Assembly: GCA_963727235.1 (NCBI GenBank)
Contig: CAVSFZ010000020.1
Coordinates: 124,001 to 188,000, forward strand
Direction of reading: 5' to 3'
Length of the DNA stretch: 64,000 nucleotides
Source: CAVPTL01 sp963727235
Lineage (GTDB): Bacteria > Actinomycetota > Thermoleophilia > Gaiellales > JAICJC01
Under the pieces are notes generated by a model. That model saw nothing but the letters and a program-made list of their open reading frames with translations. It searched no databases and had not been told where the DNA came from. Numbering within the stretch: the stretch's first letter is position 1; each line of letters starts with the position of its first letter. Of the stretch, positions 52,713 to 61,689 are shown piece by piece. The position numbers were made by a program, and so were the translations under genes.

Positions 52713-53758
52713 CCGTCCTCCGCCGCGGGCCCGGTGGCAAGTCTGGGCGCGGGGTTGAAGCAGGCGGCGGTGTGCTCGGCCCGCTCGCCTTCGAGCGGCG
52801 CGAGTTCGGGGCTCTCCGCCGTGCACCGGTCGATGGTGCGGAAGCAGCGGCCGGCGAAGCTGCAGCCGGGCGGCACATCCACCGGCGTCGGGACATCACC
52901 ACTGAGCTTGATCCGGCGGACGCTGCGCTGCTGGTGCAGCGCCGGAGCCGACGACAAAAGCGCCTGCGTGTAGGGGTGCCGCGGGTTCGCGAAGAGGTCG
53001 GCGGCGGGCGCCATCTCGACCACCTTGCCGAGATACATCACCGCCACCCGATCGGCCACGTGGCGCACGACTGACATGTCATGGCTGATGAAGAGGTAGG
53101 TGAGGCCGAGCCGGCGCTGCAGGTCAATCAGGAGGTTGAGGATCTTGGACTGCACCGACACGTCCAGCGCGCTCACCGGCTCGTCGAGCACCAGCATCCG
53201 AGGGCCGACCGCGATCGCCCGGGCGATGGAGATTCGCTGGCGCTGGCCACCCGAGAATTCGTGCGGGTAACGCTCGACGATGTCTGCAGGAAGCTCGACC
53301 AGATCGAGCACCTCGAGCATACGCGTGCGCCGCTCCTGCGCACGGAGACCCTGGTTGCGCATGCCCTCAGCGAGGATCGCCTCCACCGTGTATCGCGGAT
53401 CGAGCGAGCCGAAGGGGTCTTGAAACACGATCTGGGCGTCTTTGCGGAAGCGCCGCAGCGCACCTCCACCGAGGCTGGCGATGTCGACGCCCTCGAACTC
53501 GACCGTGCCGTTGCTCGGTTCGATCAGGCGCAGCAGCAGGCGGGCAAGCGTGCTCTTTCCGCAGCCGCTCTCCCCCACGAGCGCGACCGTCTCGCCGGGT
53601 GCGATCTCGAGATCCACCCCGCGCACAGCGTTGAGGTAGCTCGTCGGCCGGCCGAAGACATCGCGCGCCATGGCGTAGCGCTTGGCGAGCGCGCGCGTAC
53701 GCAGCAGTGCGTCAGGCGTCGAAGGGAGTGGGATAGAAGCAGCGGAGCTCATGGTCAT
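52709..53758 (-). CDS. dppF: Peptide-type ABC ATPase (DppF-like)
   Basis: 349 residues with Walker A GESGCGKST, Q-loop FQDPFGSLDPR, signature FSGGQRQRISIARAI, Walker B MLVLDEPVSALD, H-loop SHD and the C-terminal oligopeptide-type Fe-S-like Cys region (CSFAGRCFRTIDRC). The ATG at 53758 or 53752 lies inside the preceding ATPase gene (40-47 bp overlap). It pairs with DppD. Confidence 0.92.
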   Translation of the reverse strand: MTMSSAASIPLPSTPDALLRTRALAKRYAMARDVFGRPTSYLNAVRGVDLEIAPGETVALVGESGCGKSTLARLLLRLIEPSNGTVEFEGVDIASLGGGALRRFRKDAQIVFQDPFGSLDPRYTVEAILAEGMRNQGLRAQERRTRMLEVLDLVELPADIVERYPHEFSGGQRQRISIARAIAVGPRMLVLDEPVSALDVSVQSKILNLLIDLQRRLGLTYLFISHDMSVVRHVADRVAVMYLGKVVEMAPAADLFANPRHPYTQALLSSAPALHQQRSVRRIKLSGDVPTPVDVPPGCSFAGRCFRTIDRCTAESPELAPLEGERAEHTAACFNPAPRLATGPAAEDG

Positions 53759-54710
53759 CGGTTGTGTGCTCGAGGTTGGGGTGGGTCTCGTCGCAGGCCG
53801 CCTGGCGGTTGGGGCAGCGGGGGGCAAAGCGGCAGGCCACCGGGACGTTTGCCAAGCTGGGCACCCGTCCTTCGATCACGGGCAGCCGCTGCCCCACCGG
53901 CGCGAGCGCGGGCATGCTACGCAAAAGGCCCTGCGAGTACGGATGAGCGGGCGCGGAGAAGATCTGTCGCGCGGGTGCCGCCTCGACCACCTCGCCCGCG
54001 TACATCACCACCACCCGGTCGCCGATCTCCTCCACAACGCCGAGGTCGTGGGTGATGAAGAGCACGCTCATCCCGAGCTTGGCGCGCAGCTCGAGGATGA
54101 GGTCGAGGATCTGCGCCTGGATGGTGACGTCGAGGGCGGTCGTGGGCTCGTCGGCGATCAGGAGCTGCGGCTCCATCATGAGCGCGATCGCGATCACAAT
54201 CCGCTGCCGCATCCCGCCCGAGAACTGGTGCGGGTAGTCGTCGAGCCGGCGCTTGCCGTCCGGGATGCCGACGAGCCCGAGCACCTCCTCGGCGCGTTCG
54301 CGGGCCGCCCGTTTGTCACCGGGGCGGTGGGCCAGGTAGGTCTCGGTCAGCTGGTAGCCGATCGTGAACGAGGGGTCGAGCGCGGTCATCGGCTCTTGGA
54401 AGATCATCGAGATCGCGCGCCCGCGGCGGCGGCGCATGTCGCCGTCGGCGAGCGACGTCAGATCCTCTCCGTCGAGCAGCACCCGCCCGCCGGTGAGCTC
54501 CGCTGCGGGGGGTAGCAGTCGCATTGCGGCGAGCGCGGTGAGCGTCTTGCCGCAGCCGCTCTCGCCGACCACACACACCACCTCGCCCGGGTTCACCTCG
54601 AGCGATACATGGTCGATCGCCTGGCGGGAGCCGCGGCGGCTGCGGATCGCGACCGAGATGTCGTCGATCGCGAGTGTCGGAACCTCGACGGCGGGGGCGG
54701 TCGCGCTCAC
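53712..54710 (-). CDS. dppD: Peptide-type ABC ATPase (DppD-like)
   Basis: 332 residues. Walker A GESGCGKTL, Q-loop FQEPMTALDP, signature FSGGMRQRIVIAIAL, Walker B LLIADEPTTALDV, and C-terminal CRFAPRCPNRQAAC are intact. GTG 54710 overlaps the DppC stop as GTGA, which decides the start. It forms the ATPase heterodimer with DppF. Confidence 0.93.
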   Translation of the reverse strand: MSATAPAVEVPTLAIDDISVAIRSRRGSRQAIDHVSLEVNPGEVVCVVGESGCGKTLTALAAMRLLPPAAELTGGRVLLDGEDLTSLADGDMRRRRGRAISMIFQEPMTALDPSFTIGYQLTETYLAHRPGDKRAARERAEEVLGLVGIPDGKRRLDDYPHQFSGGMRQRIVIAIALMMEPQLLIADEPTTALDVTIQAQILDLILELRAKLGMSVLFITHDLGVVEEIGDRVVVMYAGEVVEAAPARQIFSAPAHPYSQGLLRSMPALAPVGQRLPVIEGRVPSLANVPVACRFAPRCPNRQAACDETHPNLEHTTDDHELRCFYPTPFDA

Positions 54711-55621
54711 AACCGCCTCAACCTCGGGTCGAAGATGTCGCGCAGGCCGTCGCCGAGGAGGTTCAGGCCGAGCACGATCAGCGCGATCATGACGCCGGGG
54801 ACGACCGCGGGCCAGAAGCTCGTGCTGAAGTAGTTGGTACCGTCGGCAATCATTTGGCCCAGGCTGGGGGTCGGCGGTTGGGCGCCGAGGCCGATGAAGG
54901 AGAACGCCGCCTCGGCGATCACGCTCACCGCCACGTAGTACGAGGCCATCACCAGCACCGTGCCAAGGATGTTCGGGAGCATGTGCCTGATGATAATCAT
55001 GTGGGCCGGGGTGCCCAGCGCGCGGGCCGCCTCGACGAATTCGCGCTCCCGCATCGACCGCACCTGGGCGCGTACGACCCGCGCGAAGCCGGCCCAGATG
55101 ACCACGCCGATCGCCAGGATCACCGGCCGCAGGCCCGGTCCGAGCATGCCGGCGAAGACGACCGCGACCAGCAGCAGCGGGAAGCCCCAGGTGACGTCGA
55201 TCAAGGCGGCGATACAGGTATCGAACTTGCCGCCGTAGTAGCCGGCGATCGACCCCATGGTGAGTCCGAGCACGAGGGTGAAGGTGGTGGTGATGACGGC
55301 CACGAGCAGCGAGATGCCGGTGCCGGTAACGGCGCGCCACAGGATGTCGCGGCCGTATTCGTCGGTGCCCAGCACGTGCCCGCCGACCCCGGGTGCGAAC
55401 AGCGCCTCGGACAGGTTCTGATCGAGGTACAGGTGGTGCAGCGAGGGCACTGCGAGCACGATCGCCCCGATGCAGCCGATGATGAGCACAATGGCCGTCA
55501 CGATCGCGCCGAACAGCCCACCCTTGTTCGCATACAGCAGCGAGAGCGCGTCTCGGAACCCGCTCGAGGTATCAAGCAGATCCTCAGTCGACTCGACGAC
55601 GAGCTCTTGGGCGGACGCCAT
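54707..55621 (-). CDS. dppC: Peptide-type ABC permease (DppC-like)
   Basis: 304 residues with the LGTDEYGRDILWRA hallmark after the first helix, five further helices, and the contact loop EAARALGTPAHMIIIRHMLPN. ATG 55621 overlaps the DppB stop by 4 bp. Part of a complete B-C-D-F transporter. Confidence 0.93.
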   Translation of the reverse strand: MASAQELVVESTEDLLDTSSGFRDALSLLYANKGGLFGAIVTAIVLIIGCIGAIVLAVPSLHHLYLDQNLSEALFAPGVGGHVLGTDEYGRDILWRAVTGTGISLLVAVITTTFTLVLGLTMGSIAGYYGGKFDTCIAALIDVTWGFPLLLVAVVFAGMLGPGLRPVILAIGVVIWAGFARVVRAQVRSMREREFVEAARALGTPAHMIIIRHMLPNILGTVLVMASYYVAVSVIAEAAFSFIGLGAQPPTPSLGQMIADGTNYFSTSFWPAVVPGVMIALIVLGLNLLGDGLRDIFDPRLRRL

Positions 55622-56553
55622 CAGTTGCCCCTGATCTGGTCGCGGACGCGAGGATCGATCAGCTGGTGGGCCACGTCGGCCAGGAAGTTGAAGAAGATCA
55701 CCATCGCCGTGAACATCAGCGCGAGCGTCTGGGCCAGCGCGTAGTCGCGGTGGATGATGCCCTGCACCAGCTGGTAGCCGAGGCCCTCGAAGCGAAAGAT
55801 CGTCTCGACCACGAGCGTGTAGCCGAGCAGTGTCGGCAGGATCACGCCGGCGAGCGCGACCACCGGTGTGAGCGCGTTGCGAAATGCGTGCACCCACAGG
55901 ATCCGCTTCTCGCCGAGGCCCTTGGCCCGCAGCGTGCGCATGTAGTCGAGTGAGAGCTCCTCCAGCACGGATGAGCGCATCAACCGCAGGTTGAGCGCCA
56001 CCGACTCGACGCACAGGACGATCGCCGGCAGGACGAGGTGCTTCCAGTCGCCCGGCCCGGCCACCGGCAGCCAGCCGAGCTGGACGCCGAAGAACTGGAT
56101 CAGGAGCACCGCCAGGAAGAAGTTTGGGATGCCCATCAGGAGCACCACGCTCAAGCGCACGCCGTGGTCGAACAGGCGGTTGCGGCGTGCTGCCGCAAGC
56201 ACCCCCAGCGGGATCGCCAGGGCATAGGTGAGAATCGCGGCCGACAGCCCCAGGGCGAGCGTCTTGGGACCCGACTGCTCGATGATCGTGCTCACCGGCG
56301 CGCCGTTGACCACCGACACGCCGGGATCCCCTCGCAAGAGGTGGGAGACGAACACGAAGTACTGCACGGGCAGGGGCTTGTCGAGGCCCAGCCGCTCGTT
56401 CAGGTTGACTCGGATCTGATGCGCATTGGTGGGCGAAGCGATGGCGGTGACGATGTCACCGGGCGCCACGCGGAGCCCGTAGAACACCAACAGCGACGCG
56501 AAAAACAGGAGCAGCAGCGAATAGGCCGCCCGACGGACGATAAAGGTCGCCAC
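55621..56553 (-). CDS. dppB: Peptide-type ABC permease (DppB-like)
   Basis: 310 residues. The N-terminal FIVRRAAYSLLLLFFASLLVFYGLR helix and the loop RTLRAKGLGEKRILWVHAFRN are typical. It begins 36 nt after the binding-protein stop. Confidence 0.93.
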   Translation of the reverse strand: MATFIVRRAAYSLLLLFFASLLVFYGLRVAPGDIVTAIASPTNAHQIRVNLNERLGLDKPLPVQYFVFVSHLLRGDPGVSVVNGAPVSTIIEQSGPKTLALGLSAAILTYALAIPLGVLAAARRNRLFDHGVRLSVVLLMGIPNFFLAVLLIQFFGVQLGWLPVAGPGDWKHLVLPAIVLCVESVALNLRLMRSSVLEELSLDYMRTLRAKGLGEKRILWVHAFRNALTPVVALAGVILPTLLGYTLVVETIFRFEGLGYQLVQGIIHRDYALAQTLALMFTAMVIFFNFLADVAHQLIDPRVRDQIRGN

Positions 56554-56589
56554 TACACCTTTCCGGCCCGGCCGAAGCCGGGCACGGAG

Positions 56590-58320
56590 CTATGACTTGA
56601 TCCAGACATCGTTGTAGAACGGATACAGCATCGATGAGATTGGGTTGTACCCAATCACCGAGTCCTGCGCGACCCAGGTGTTGTACGTCGTCAGGATCGG
56701 GATTTTCGGCAGGTACTTGGCCCACGAGAGCTGCAGCGCGCTCGCCGCCTGGGCCATCTCGTCGATGCTGCCGGCGCTCTGCCACGCCGCGCACGCCTGT
56801 TTCACCTGCGGGATCGACCCGTTGTAGGCGTCGCTCGGCACGACGTGGAAGTACACGAGCAGGTCGATCGGCGACGACCACAGCCACTCGTAGCTCCACG
56901 AGGCGGGGTGCTTGGTGCCCGCGTAGACCTGCGAGTTGAAGGTGGCGTCATCGACGACCTTGAGCTTCATGTCGATCCCCGCCTTGGCCAGCATGGCCAC
57001 GACCGCCTGGTCGATCACCGGCGACGTGGTGGGCTGGCCGCTGTCCGCGAGGTGTGTCCACGAAAGCTTGGTGCCATTCTTCTCGCGCACGCCGCCCGAA
57101 CCCATCTTCCAGCCGGCGGCGTCGAGCAATGAGGCCGACTTGTCGAGGTCGAACTGGTTGTACGCCTCGACACCCTTGTCGTACCAGCGGACGTTGGGCG
57201 CGATCGGGCCGGGAGTGCCGATAGCGTGGCCAAAATAGAGCGACTCGGCCAGCGACTTACGGTCAATCGCGTGCGAGATCGCCTGACGCACGCGCAGGTC
57301 GTCGAAGCCGATGTCCGAGAGCGAGCAGTCAAGGGAGATCCAGAAGTTCGCAAGCGCGGGGAACTCGGTCGTGACCAGGCCGGAATTGTCCTGCAGGCGC
57401 GTGATGTCCTGCGGCGCAGGGTTCTTGACCACATTGACGCTGCCGGTCTCGATCTCGTCGGCGCGACGGCCGACCTCAACGATCGGAACCCACTTGACCG
57501 AGTCGAGGTATGCCGGGCCCTTGTTGGACACGTAAGGGATCCCGCTGCCGGGGTAATCAGCCCAGCGGTCGACCACGACGGCCGTACCCGGCTGATAGGA
57601 CTTGAGGGTGAACGGACCCGTGCCGTCGGCCCCGGTAACGCCATAGTTATCGCCGAGCTGCTGCACCTGCTTCAGGTTGCACAACATCGAGTTCTCGGTC
57701 GCGAGCGTCTCAGGGAAAGCGGTGAACGGCGTGTGCATGGTGACCACGACCGTGGTGGGGTCGGGTGCAGTCACATTCTTGACAGCCGGCCAGAAGATCG
57801 CGTTCTGGCCCTTGTTCGGGTCGCGGAAGACGTTGAAGTTGTCGGCGACCGCCTGGGCATTGGCGACGGCGCCGCTCTGGAACTTGAGGCCCGGCTGGAG
57901 CGTGAACGTCCACGTCAACAGATCAGACGAGATATCCCACGACTGGAACAGGGACGCCTTGTACTGACCATGGGCGTCTCGCACCAGCGGGTACTCGTAG
58001 ACCGCGACGAATCCGGGATCATCCCAAGGGGTGAGGACCGGGTTGAGCGGTGAGAAGTCGCGGTCGTAGCCTTCGATCAGCTGCCCGCCCTTCTGCACCG
58101 GTCCGGCGTTGGTCGAACCGCCGCCGGTGGTGACCGAGGCGGTGCCGCTCGACTCTCCGCTGCGTCCCCCGCCGCATGCGGCCAGGATGGACGCCGCGGC
58201 GCTGACCGACAGGCCCAGGGCTCCCGCGCGCCGGAAGAACGCCCGGCGGCTGACCTTCCTGGCGAGGTAGTCGTCGATGAGGCCCTCGACTGGGTGCTCA
58301 GATCCGGTTTCCGGAGCCAT
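56590..58320 (-). CDS. dppA: Family-5 ABC solute-binding lipoprotein, Tat exported
   Basis: 576 residues. A long charged n-region leads to SRRAFFRRAG, a twin-arginine motif, and SILAAC is a lipobox. The mature domain has the SBP_bac_5 pattern (LLTWTFTLQPGLKFQSGAVANAQAVADNFNVF, DLRVRQAISHAIDRKSLAESL). It supplies a peptide-like or amide solute to DppBCDF. ATG 58320 has GGAGGAGG immediately upstream; the ATG six codons earlier does not. Its promoter overlaps LacI operator O3. Confidence 0.9.
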   Translation of the reverse strand: MAPETGSEHPVEGLIDDYLARKVSRRAFFRRAGALGLSVSAAASILAACGGGRSGESSGTASVTTGGGSTNAGPVQKGGQLIEGYDRDFSPLNPVLTPWDDPGFVAVYEYPLVRDAHGQYKASLFQSWDISSDLLTWTFTLQPGLKFQSGAVANAQAVADNFNVFRDPNKGQNAIFWPAVKNVTAPDPTTVVVTMHTPFTAFPETLATENSMLCNLKQVQQLGDNYGVTGADGTGPFTLKSYQPGTAVVVDRWADYPGSGIPYVSNKGPAYLDSVKWVPIVEVGRRADEIETGSVNVVKNPAPQDITRLQDNSGLVTTEFPALANFWISLDCSLSDIGFDDLRVRQAISHAIDRKSLAESLYFGHAIGTPGPIAPNVRWYDKGVEAYNQFDLDKSASLLDAAGWKMGSGGVREKNGTKLSWTHLADSGQPTTSPVIDQAVVAMLAKAGIDMKLKVVDDATFNSQVYAGTKHPASWSYEWLWSSPIDLLVYFHVVPSDAYNGSIPQVKQACAAWQSAGSIDEMAQAASALQLSWAKYLPKIPILTTYNTWVAQDSVIGYNPISSMLYPFYNDVWIKS

Positions 58321-58387
58321 TCCTCCTCCTTCGGTCATGCCGCAGGACAGGTCGTGGGTGAGTTGGCGGGTACGCTTGCCCGGCCAC

Positions 58388-58426
58388 AGGAAAATCGATT
58401 CTCCAATACGTATCCCGGTTTGTCAA
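58388..58426 (-). promoter_or_regulatory. Promoter of the dpp operon with LacI-type operator O3
   Basis: On the minus strand, TTGACA (58426-58421), 17-bp spacer, GAGAAT (58403-58398). The -10 element lies within operator AGGAAAATCGATTCTCCA (58388-58405). The same -10 inside the same operator is seen at O2b. Confidence 0.75.
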
Positions 58427-58465
58427 ACATCCCGTTTCCGCCCTCGCGGAGATATCGAGCGCCAT

Positions 58466-58846
58466 CTAGAACGGCAGCGGGTCGGGAGAGTCGGCGTGGA
58501 ACCCCTTGCGCAGGGTCTCGTGCACCGTCCAGGTGGCCTCGTGACCTCGGCCGAAAAAGGCCATCACCCCGGGCGCGAGTTCGACCGTCTCACCGGTGTC
58601 GAGCTCCACGGTGGCACGGCCGTCCACCACGACCAGCGTCTCGTCGTAGCTGAAGCTCCATGTGAATTTGCCGGGCGTGCACTCCCACACACCGCGGATG
58701 ATGCGCGAGTCGTCCGAACGACTCAACACCGTGCCTGAGGGTGACGGGTGGCCTTCGAGCACCCACTCCTCCGGGAGCGGCCACGAGTCCAGGTCGGCCG
58801 AGGCAATCGTGGTCTCGGCGTGCGGTTCTGCATATGTCGCCATCAT
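58466..58846 (-). CDS. Cupin-domain protein (cupin_3/DUF861 type)
   Basis: 126 residues with a single small beta-barrel. GVWECTPGKFTWSFSYDETLVVVDGRATVELDTGETVELAPGVMAFF matches the EutQ/ureidoglycine-aminohydrolase-like cupin_3 pattern. Metal ligands are partly non-canonical. It is 9 nt after MBL 2 and ends before the O3 promoter. It may modify or bind a pathway intermediate. Confidence 0.8.
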   Translation of the reverse strand: MMATYAEPHAETTIASADLDSWPLPEEWVLEGHPSPSGTVLSRSDDSRIIRGVWECTPGKFTWSFSYDETLVVVDGRATVELDTGETVELAPGVMAFFGRGHEATWTVHETLRKGFHADSPDPLPF

Positions 58847-58855
58847 TTCCCCTTC

Positions 58856-59599
58856 CTATCGGAGCAGGTCGCGCGGGAGGCCGATGCGGTTGAAGTCGCG
58901 CGCCGCAGCCTCCACGTGCCGGCGGCCGTTCTCGAGCGAGATAATGTGGTGGCCCGGCAACAGCGCGTCGAACTCCAGCTCGAGCGCACGATTCATTGAC
59001 GCCGCGTACTCCTGCAGGTTGGCGTCGGGTACGTTCTGCAAAATGATCGCCCCGCCCCAGAACACGAGGTCAGACGCGAACAGGTAGCTGCGTGTGCGGC
59101 CGGCGAGCCTCAGCACGTAGTGGCCGGTGCAGTGGCCGGGGGTCGACACCGCCTCGAGCACGAGCTCGCCCACCTGGATGCGGTCGCCGTCGGCGAACTC
59201 GGTGGCGACGTCGCACGCCTGCCACACGTAGTCGTCGGGGTAGAAGCCAAATGACTGCGCCCACGTGAGGCCGATGGCGTCGGCGTCGGCCGTGCGAATC
59301 GCCTGGGCCGCCTCTGCCGGGGCCCACAGCTCGGCTCCGGTCGCGTCGACCATCGCGGCGCACCCGCCGGCGTGGTCAGCGTGGTAGTGGGTGATCACGA
59401 TCTTCGAGACCCGGCGCGGGTCGAGCCCGTCGGCCTCCATCAGCTCGAGGATGCGCTCGGTGCCGGGTCCGAAGCCGGCGTCGATCATCACCAGCTCGTC
59501 ACCGCCATCCACGACGTACACATGGCAGTCGAGCCGGTGTGAAAGGTTGAAACTATAGTCTCCGCCGCCGACCAGATATACATCATCAGTGAGCTTCAT
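58856..59599 (-). CDS. Metallo-beta-lactamase-fold hydrolase 2
   Basis: 247 residues. THYHADHAGG, TPGHCTGHY, FASDLVF and LLPGHH give the complete MBL metal site. The opening MKLTDDVYLVGGG parallels MBL 1. ATG 59599 lies 2 nt after the SDR 2 stop; a longer reading would run into the SDR gene. It likely hydrolyses an ester, lactone or thioester produced by the SDR step. Confidence 0.88.
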   Translation of the reverse strand: MKLTDDVYLVGGGDYSFNLSHRLDCHVYVVDGGDELVMIDAGFGPGTERILELMEADGLDPRRVSKIVITHYHADHAGGCAAMVDATGAELWAPAEAAQAIRTADADAIGLTWAQSFGFYPDDYVWQACDVATEFADGDRIQVGELVLEAVSTPGHCTGHYVLRLAGRTRSYLFASDLVFWGGAIILQNVPDANLQEYAASMNRALELEFDALLPGHHIISLENGRRHVEAAARDFNRIGLPRDLLR

Positions 59600-59601
59600 T
59601 G

Positions 59602-60396
59602 TTAGCTCTCCGGTACCGAGTAGGCGTGTGCGGTGAGTCCGCCGTCGACAACCAGGTTGACACCCGTAACGTAACCGGCATCGTCGGAGGCGAGATACGA
59701 GAACGCCGCGGCGATGTCTTCGGCCGAGGCCAGCCGGTTGAGCGGTACGACGGGAAAGCCGTCGGCGCGCCACTTGTCCATCAGCTCGGCGCCGACAAGG
59801 TCGACCGACTGCTGCGTATCAGCCGGGCCGGGGCTCACGGCATTGACGCGGATGCGGTGCGGCGCGAGTTCGATCGCCATCGTTTGGGTGAGGTTTGCAA
59901 CGCCCGCCTTGGCCGCTGAGTAGTGAGCGAACTCGGGACTCGCACCGAGCGAGGAGATCGATGCGGTGAACAAGATTACGCCACCCTCGCCGGCCTTCGC
60001 CATCGCCTGGGCGGCACGCTGGGCGACGCGGAAGTAGGCGGTCAGGTTGACCCCGATGACCTTGAGCCAGGACTCGTCCTTCATCTCGAGGAACGGTTCC
60101 TCGGTCCACGCCGCGGCGTTCGAGACGACCACATCGAGACGGCCCTCGGCCTCGAGCACAGCGTCGACCGCCAGGTGGCAGCCCGCGAGTTCGGCGAGCT
60201 CCGCGGTGATGGCGGTCGAGCGCACACCGAGTTCCTGCAACTCGCCCGCGACCCGCTCCGCTCGGTCGGCGAAGTGGTCGACCACGTGGATCGCAGCGGC
60301 CCCCTCCCGGGCGAACCGGTGAGCCGTCGCGCGCCCGATTCCACTCCCGCCGCCCGTGACCAGGACGACCTTGCCCGTGTGTCGATCAGATGCCAC
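59602..60396 (-). CDS. SDR oxidoreductase 2
   Basis: 264 residues: TGGGSGIG, SNAAA in place of NNAG, Ser in TASISSLG, YSAAK as YxxxK. It is close in layout to SDR 1, including the DTQQSVDLVGAELM segment. GTG 60396 has AAGGAGG just upstream. It is the first gene of the SDR-MBL-cupin unit and is controlled by the promoter/operator O4. Confidence 0.9.
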   Translation of the reverse strand: MASDRHTGKVVLVTGGGSGIGRATAHRFAREGAAAIHVVDHFADRAERVAGELQELGVRSTAITAELAELAGCHLAVDAVLEAEGRLDVVVSNAAAWTEEPFLEMKDESWLKVIGVNLTAYFRVAQRAAQAMAKAGEGGVILFTASISSLGASPEFAHYSAAKAGVANLTQTMAIELAPHRIRVNAVSPGPADTQQSVDLVGAELMDKWRADGFPVVPLNRLASAEDIAAAFSYLASDDAGYVTGVNLVVDGGLTAHAYSVPES

Positions 60397-60404
60397 AAAC
60401 CTCC

Positions 60405-60454
60405 TTGAAAACCGATTTTTCAGCGATTATGCTCAACCGAGCGATCAAAGTCAA
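60405..60454 (-). promoter_or_regulatory. Promoter with LacI-type operator O4
   Basis: On the minus strand, TTGACT (60454-60449), 17-bp spacer, CATAAT (60431-60426). The operator TTGAAAACCGATTTTTCA (60405-60422) begins 3 bp beyond the -10 and so covers the start site. It lies in the divergent gap between SDR 2 and the M20 C/LacI genes. Confidence 0.75.
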
Positions 60455-60536
60455 ATCGCCCTCCATGCGGGGGTGACGCAGGTCGCAAAGGCCCCTTTGG
60501 GGCGAGTGTTCGGCTGGGCCAGAAGGAGGCACGAGC

Positions 60537-60629
60537 GTGCGGCAGGAGGAGGCGGTTCGGCGGTGCTACCGCATCCGGCGCGGCCCGCGGCCTGTGCGCG
60601 GAGATGCGGTGAAGGAGGCCCGTGCCTGA
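60537..60629 (+). CDS. Possible 30-codon leader peptide
   Basis: The GTG at 60537 is preceded by AGAAGGAGG at proper distance. The frame runs 30 codons (Arg-rich, start MRQEEAVRRCYRIRR) and stops with a TGA inside the first codons of the M20 C gene (GTGCCTGA). Termination there could couple translation to the enzyme gene, which also has its own GAAGGAGG. Whether the peptide is made is unknown. Confidence 0.35.
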   Translation: MRQEEAVRRCYRIRRGPRPVRGDAVKEARA

Positions 60630-61689
60630 CCTCGACCACGCGGCGATCATGGCGGACATACGAACGATCGCGGCGATCCCGGCACCAACGTTCGCCGAGG
60701 AACCGCGGCTCGAGTGGCTCGCCGAGCGCCTCCGCGACACCAGCGGCGACCTCCATCGCGATGCCGCCGGAAACCTGATCTGGTCGTGGGGCGAGGGGCC
60801 GCCCCGGCTGCTGGTCACCGCCCACGTGGACACCGTGTTCCCCGCGGCGACGGCGCTCACCGTCGGCCAGGACGACGGCTGGCTGATCGGCCCCGGCGTG
60901 GGTGACAACGCGGCCGCGATAGCGGTTGTGCTCGCAGTGGTCGGAGCGTTCCTGCGCGCCGGCGGAGCCGGCCCCGGGGCGGTTGCGTTCACGGTCGGCG
61001 AGGAAGGCCTCGGCAACCTCAAGGGGGCGCGCCAGGCCTGCGCCGACCTGCGACCCGAGGCGGTGATCGCGCTCGAGGGCCACGGGCTCGAAGCGGTGAT
61101 CGCCGACGCTCACGGAAGCATCCGTTCCCGGATCGCAATCACCGGGCCGGGAGGCCACGCGTGGAGCGATCGCGGCCGGCCGAGCGCGATCCACGAGGCG
61201 ATGGCCATCGGGGTGCGGCTCGCCGCCCAGGGCTCGCGCGAGGCGCCGGTTAACGTCGGCCTGATCCACGGCGGACTCTCGATCAACGCGATCGCCCCGG
61301 TGGCGGAGCTGACAGTTGAGAAACGCGGCACTGAGGCGGACGAGATGGCGGCGTTCCGGGAGCTGCTCGATGGACTGGCGGTGACCCCGCCACTCGAGCT
61401 CGCAGTCGAGATCGTCGGCGAACGTCCCGCGGGGACAATCGCGCGCGACCACCCCATGCTGGCCACGGTGCTCTGTATCCGGAACACGCTCGGACTCGAG
61501 CTGACACTCGAGTCGGGGTCGACGGACGCCAACGCCGCGGTTGGCCTGGGCATCCCGGCGATCGGTCTGGGAGTATCTCGCGGTCGAGACATGCACACCC
61601 ACCATGAGGCAATTCAGATTGGCTCCCTCGACCTCGGTGCCCGCCAGCTCGAGCTGGTACTCGAGGCGATGCTGGGTGGGCCGCGATGA
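60622..61689 (+). CDS. M20-family metallopeptidase/amidohydrolase C
   Basis: 355 residues. Metal ligands are in TAHVDTVF, GPGVGDNAA, VGEEGLGN, ALEGHG and a C-terminal RDMHTHHE. The lid-domain His is in GPGGHAWS. The pattern is nearest to peptidase-T/ArgE-like M20 enzymes acting on small amides. It is the first full gene of an operon with two LacI repressors; its stop overlaps the first repressor start as ATGA. Confidence 0.88.
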   Translation: MPDLDHAAIMADIRTIAAIPAPTFAEEPRLEWLAERLRDTSGDLHRDAAGNLIWSWGEGPPRLLVTAHVDTVFPAATALTVGQDDGWLIGPGVGDNAAAIAVVLAVVGAFLRAGGAGPGAVAFTVGEEGLGNLKGARQACADLRPEAVIALEGHGLEAVIADAHGSIRSRIAITGPGGHAWSDRGRPSAIHEAMAIGVRLAAQGSREAPVNVGLIHGGLSINAIAPVAELTVEKRGTEADEMAAFRELLDGLAVTPPLELAVEIVGERPAGTIARDHPMLATVLCIRNTLGLELTLESGSTDANAAVGLGIPAIGLGVSRGRDMHTHHEAIQIGSLDLGARQLELVLEAMLGGPR

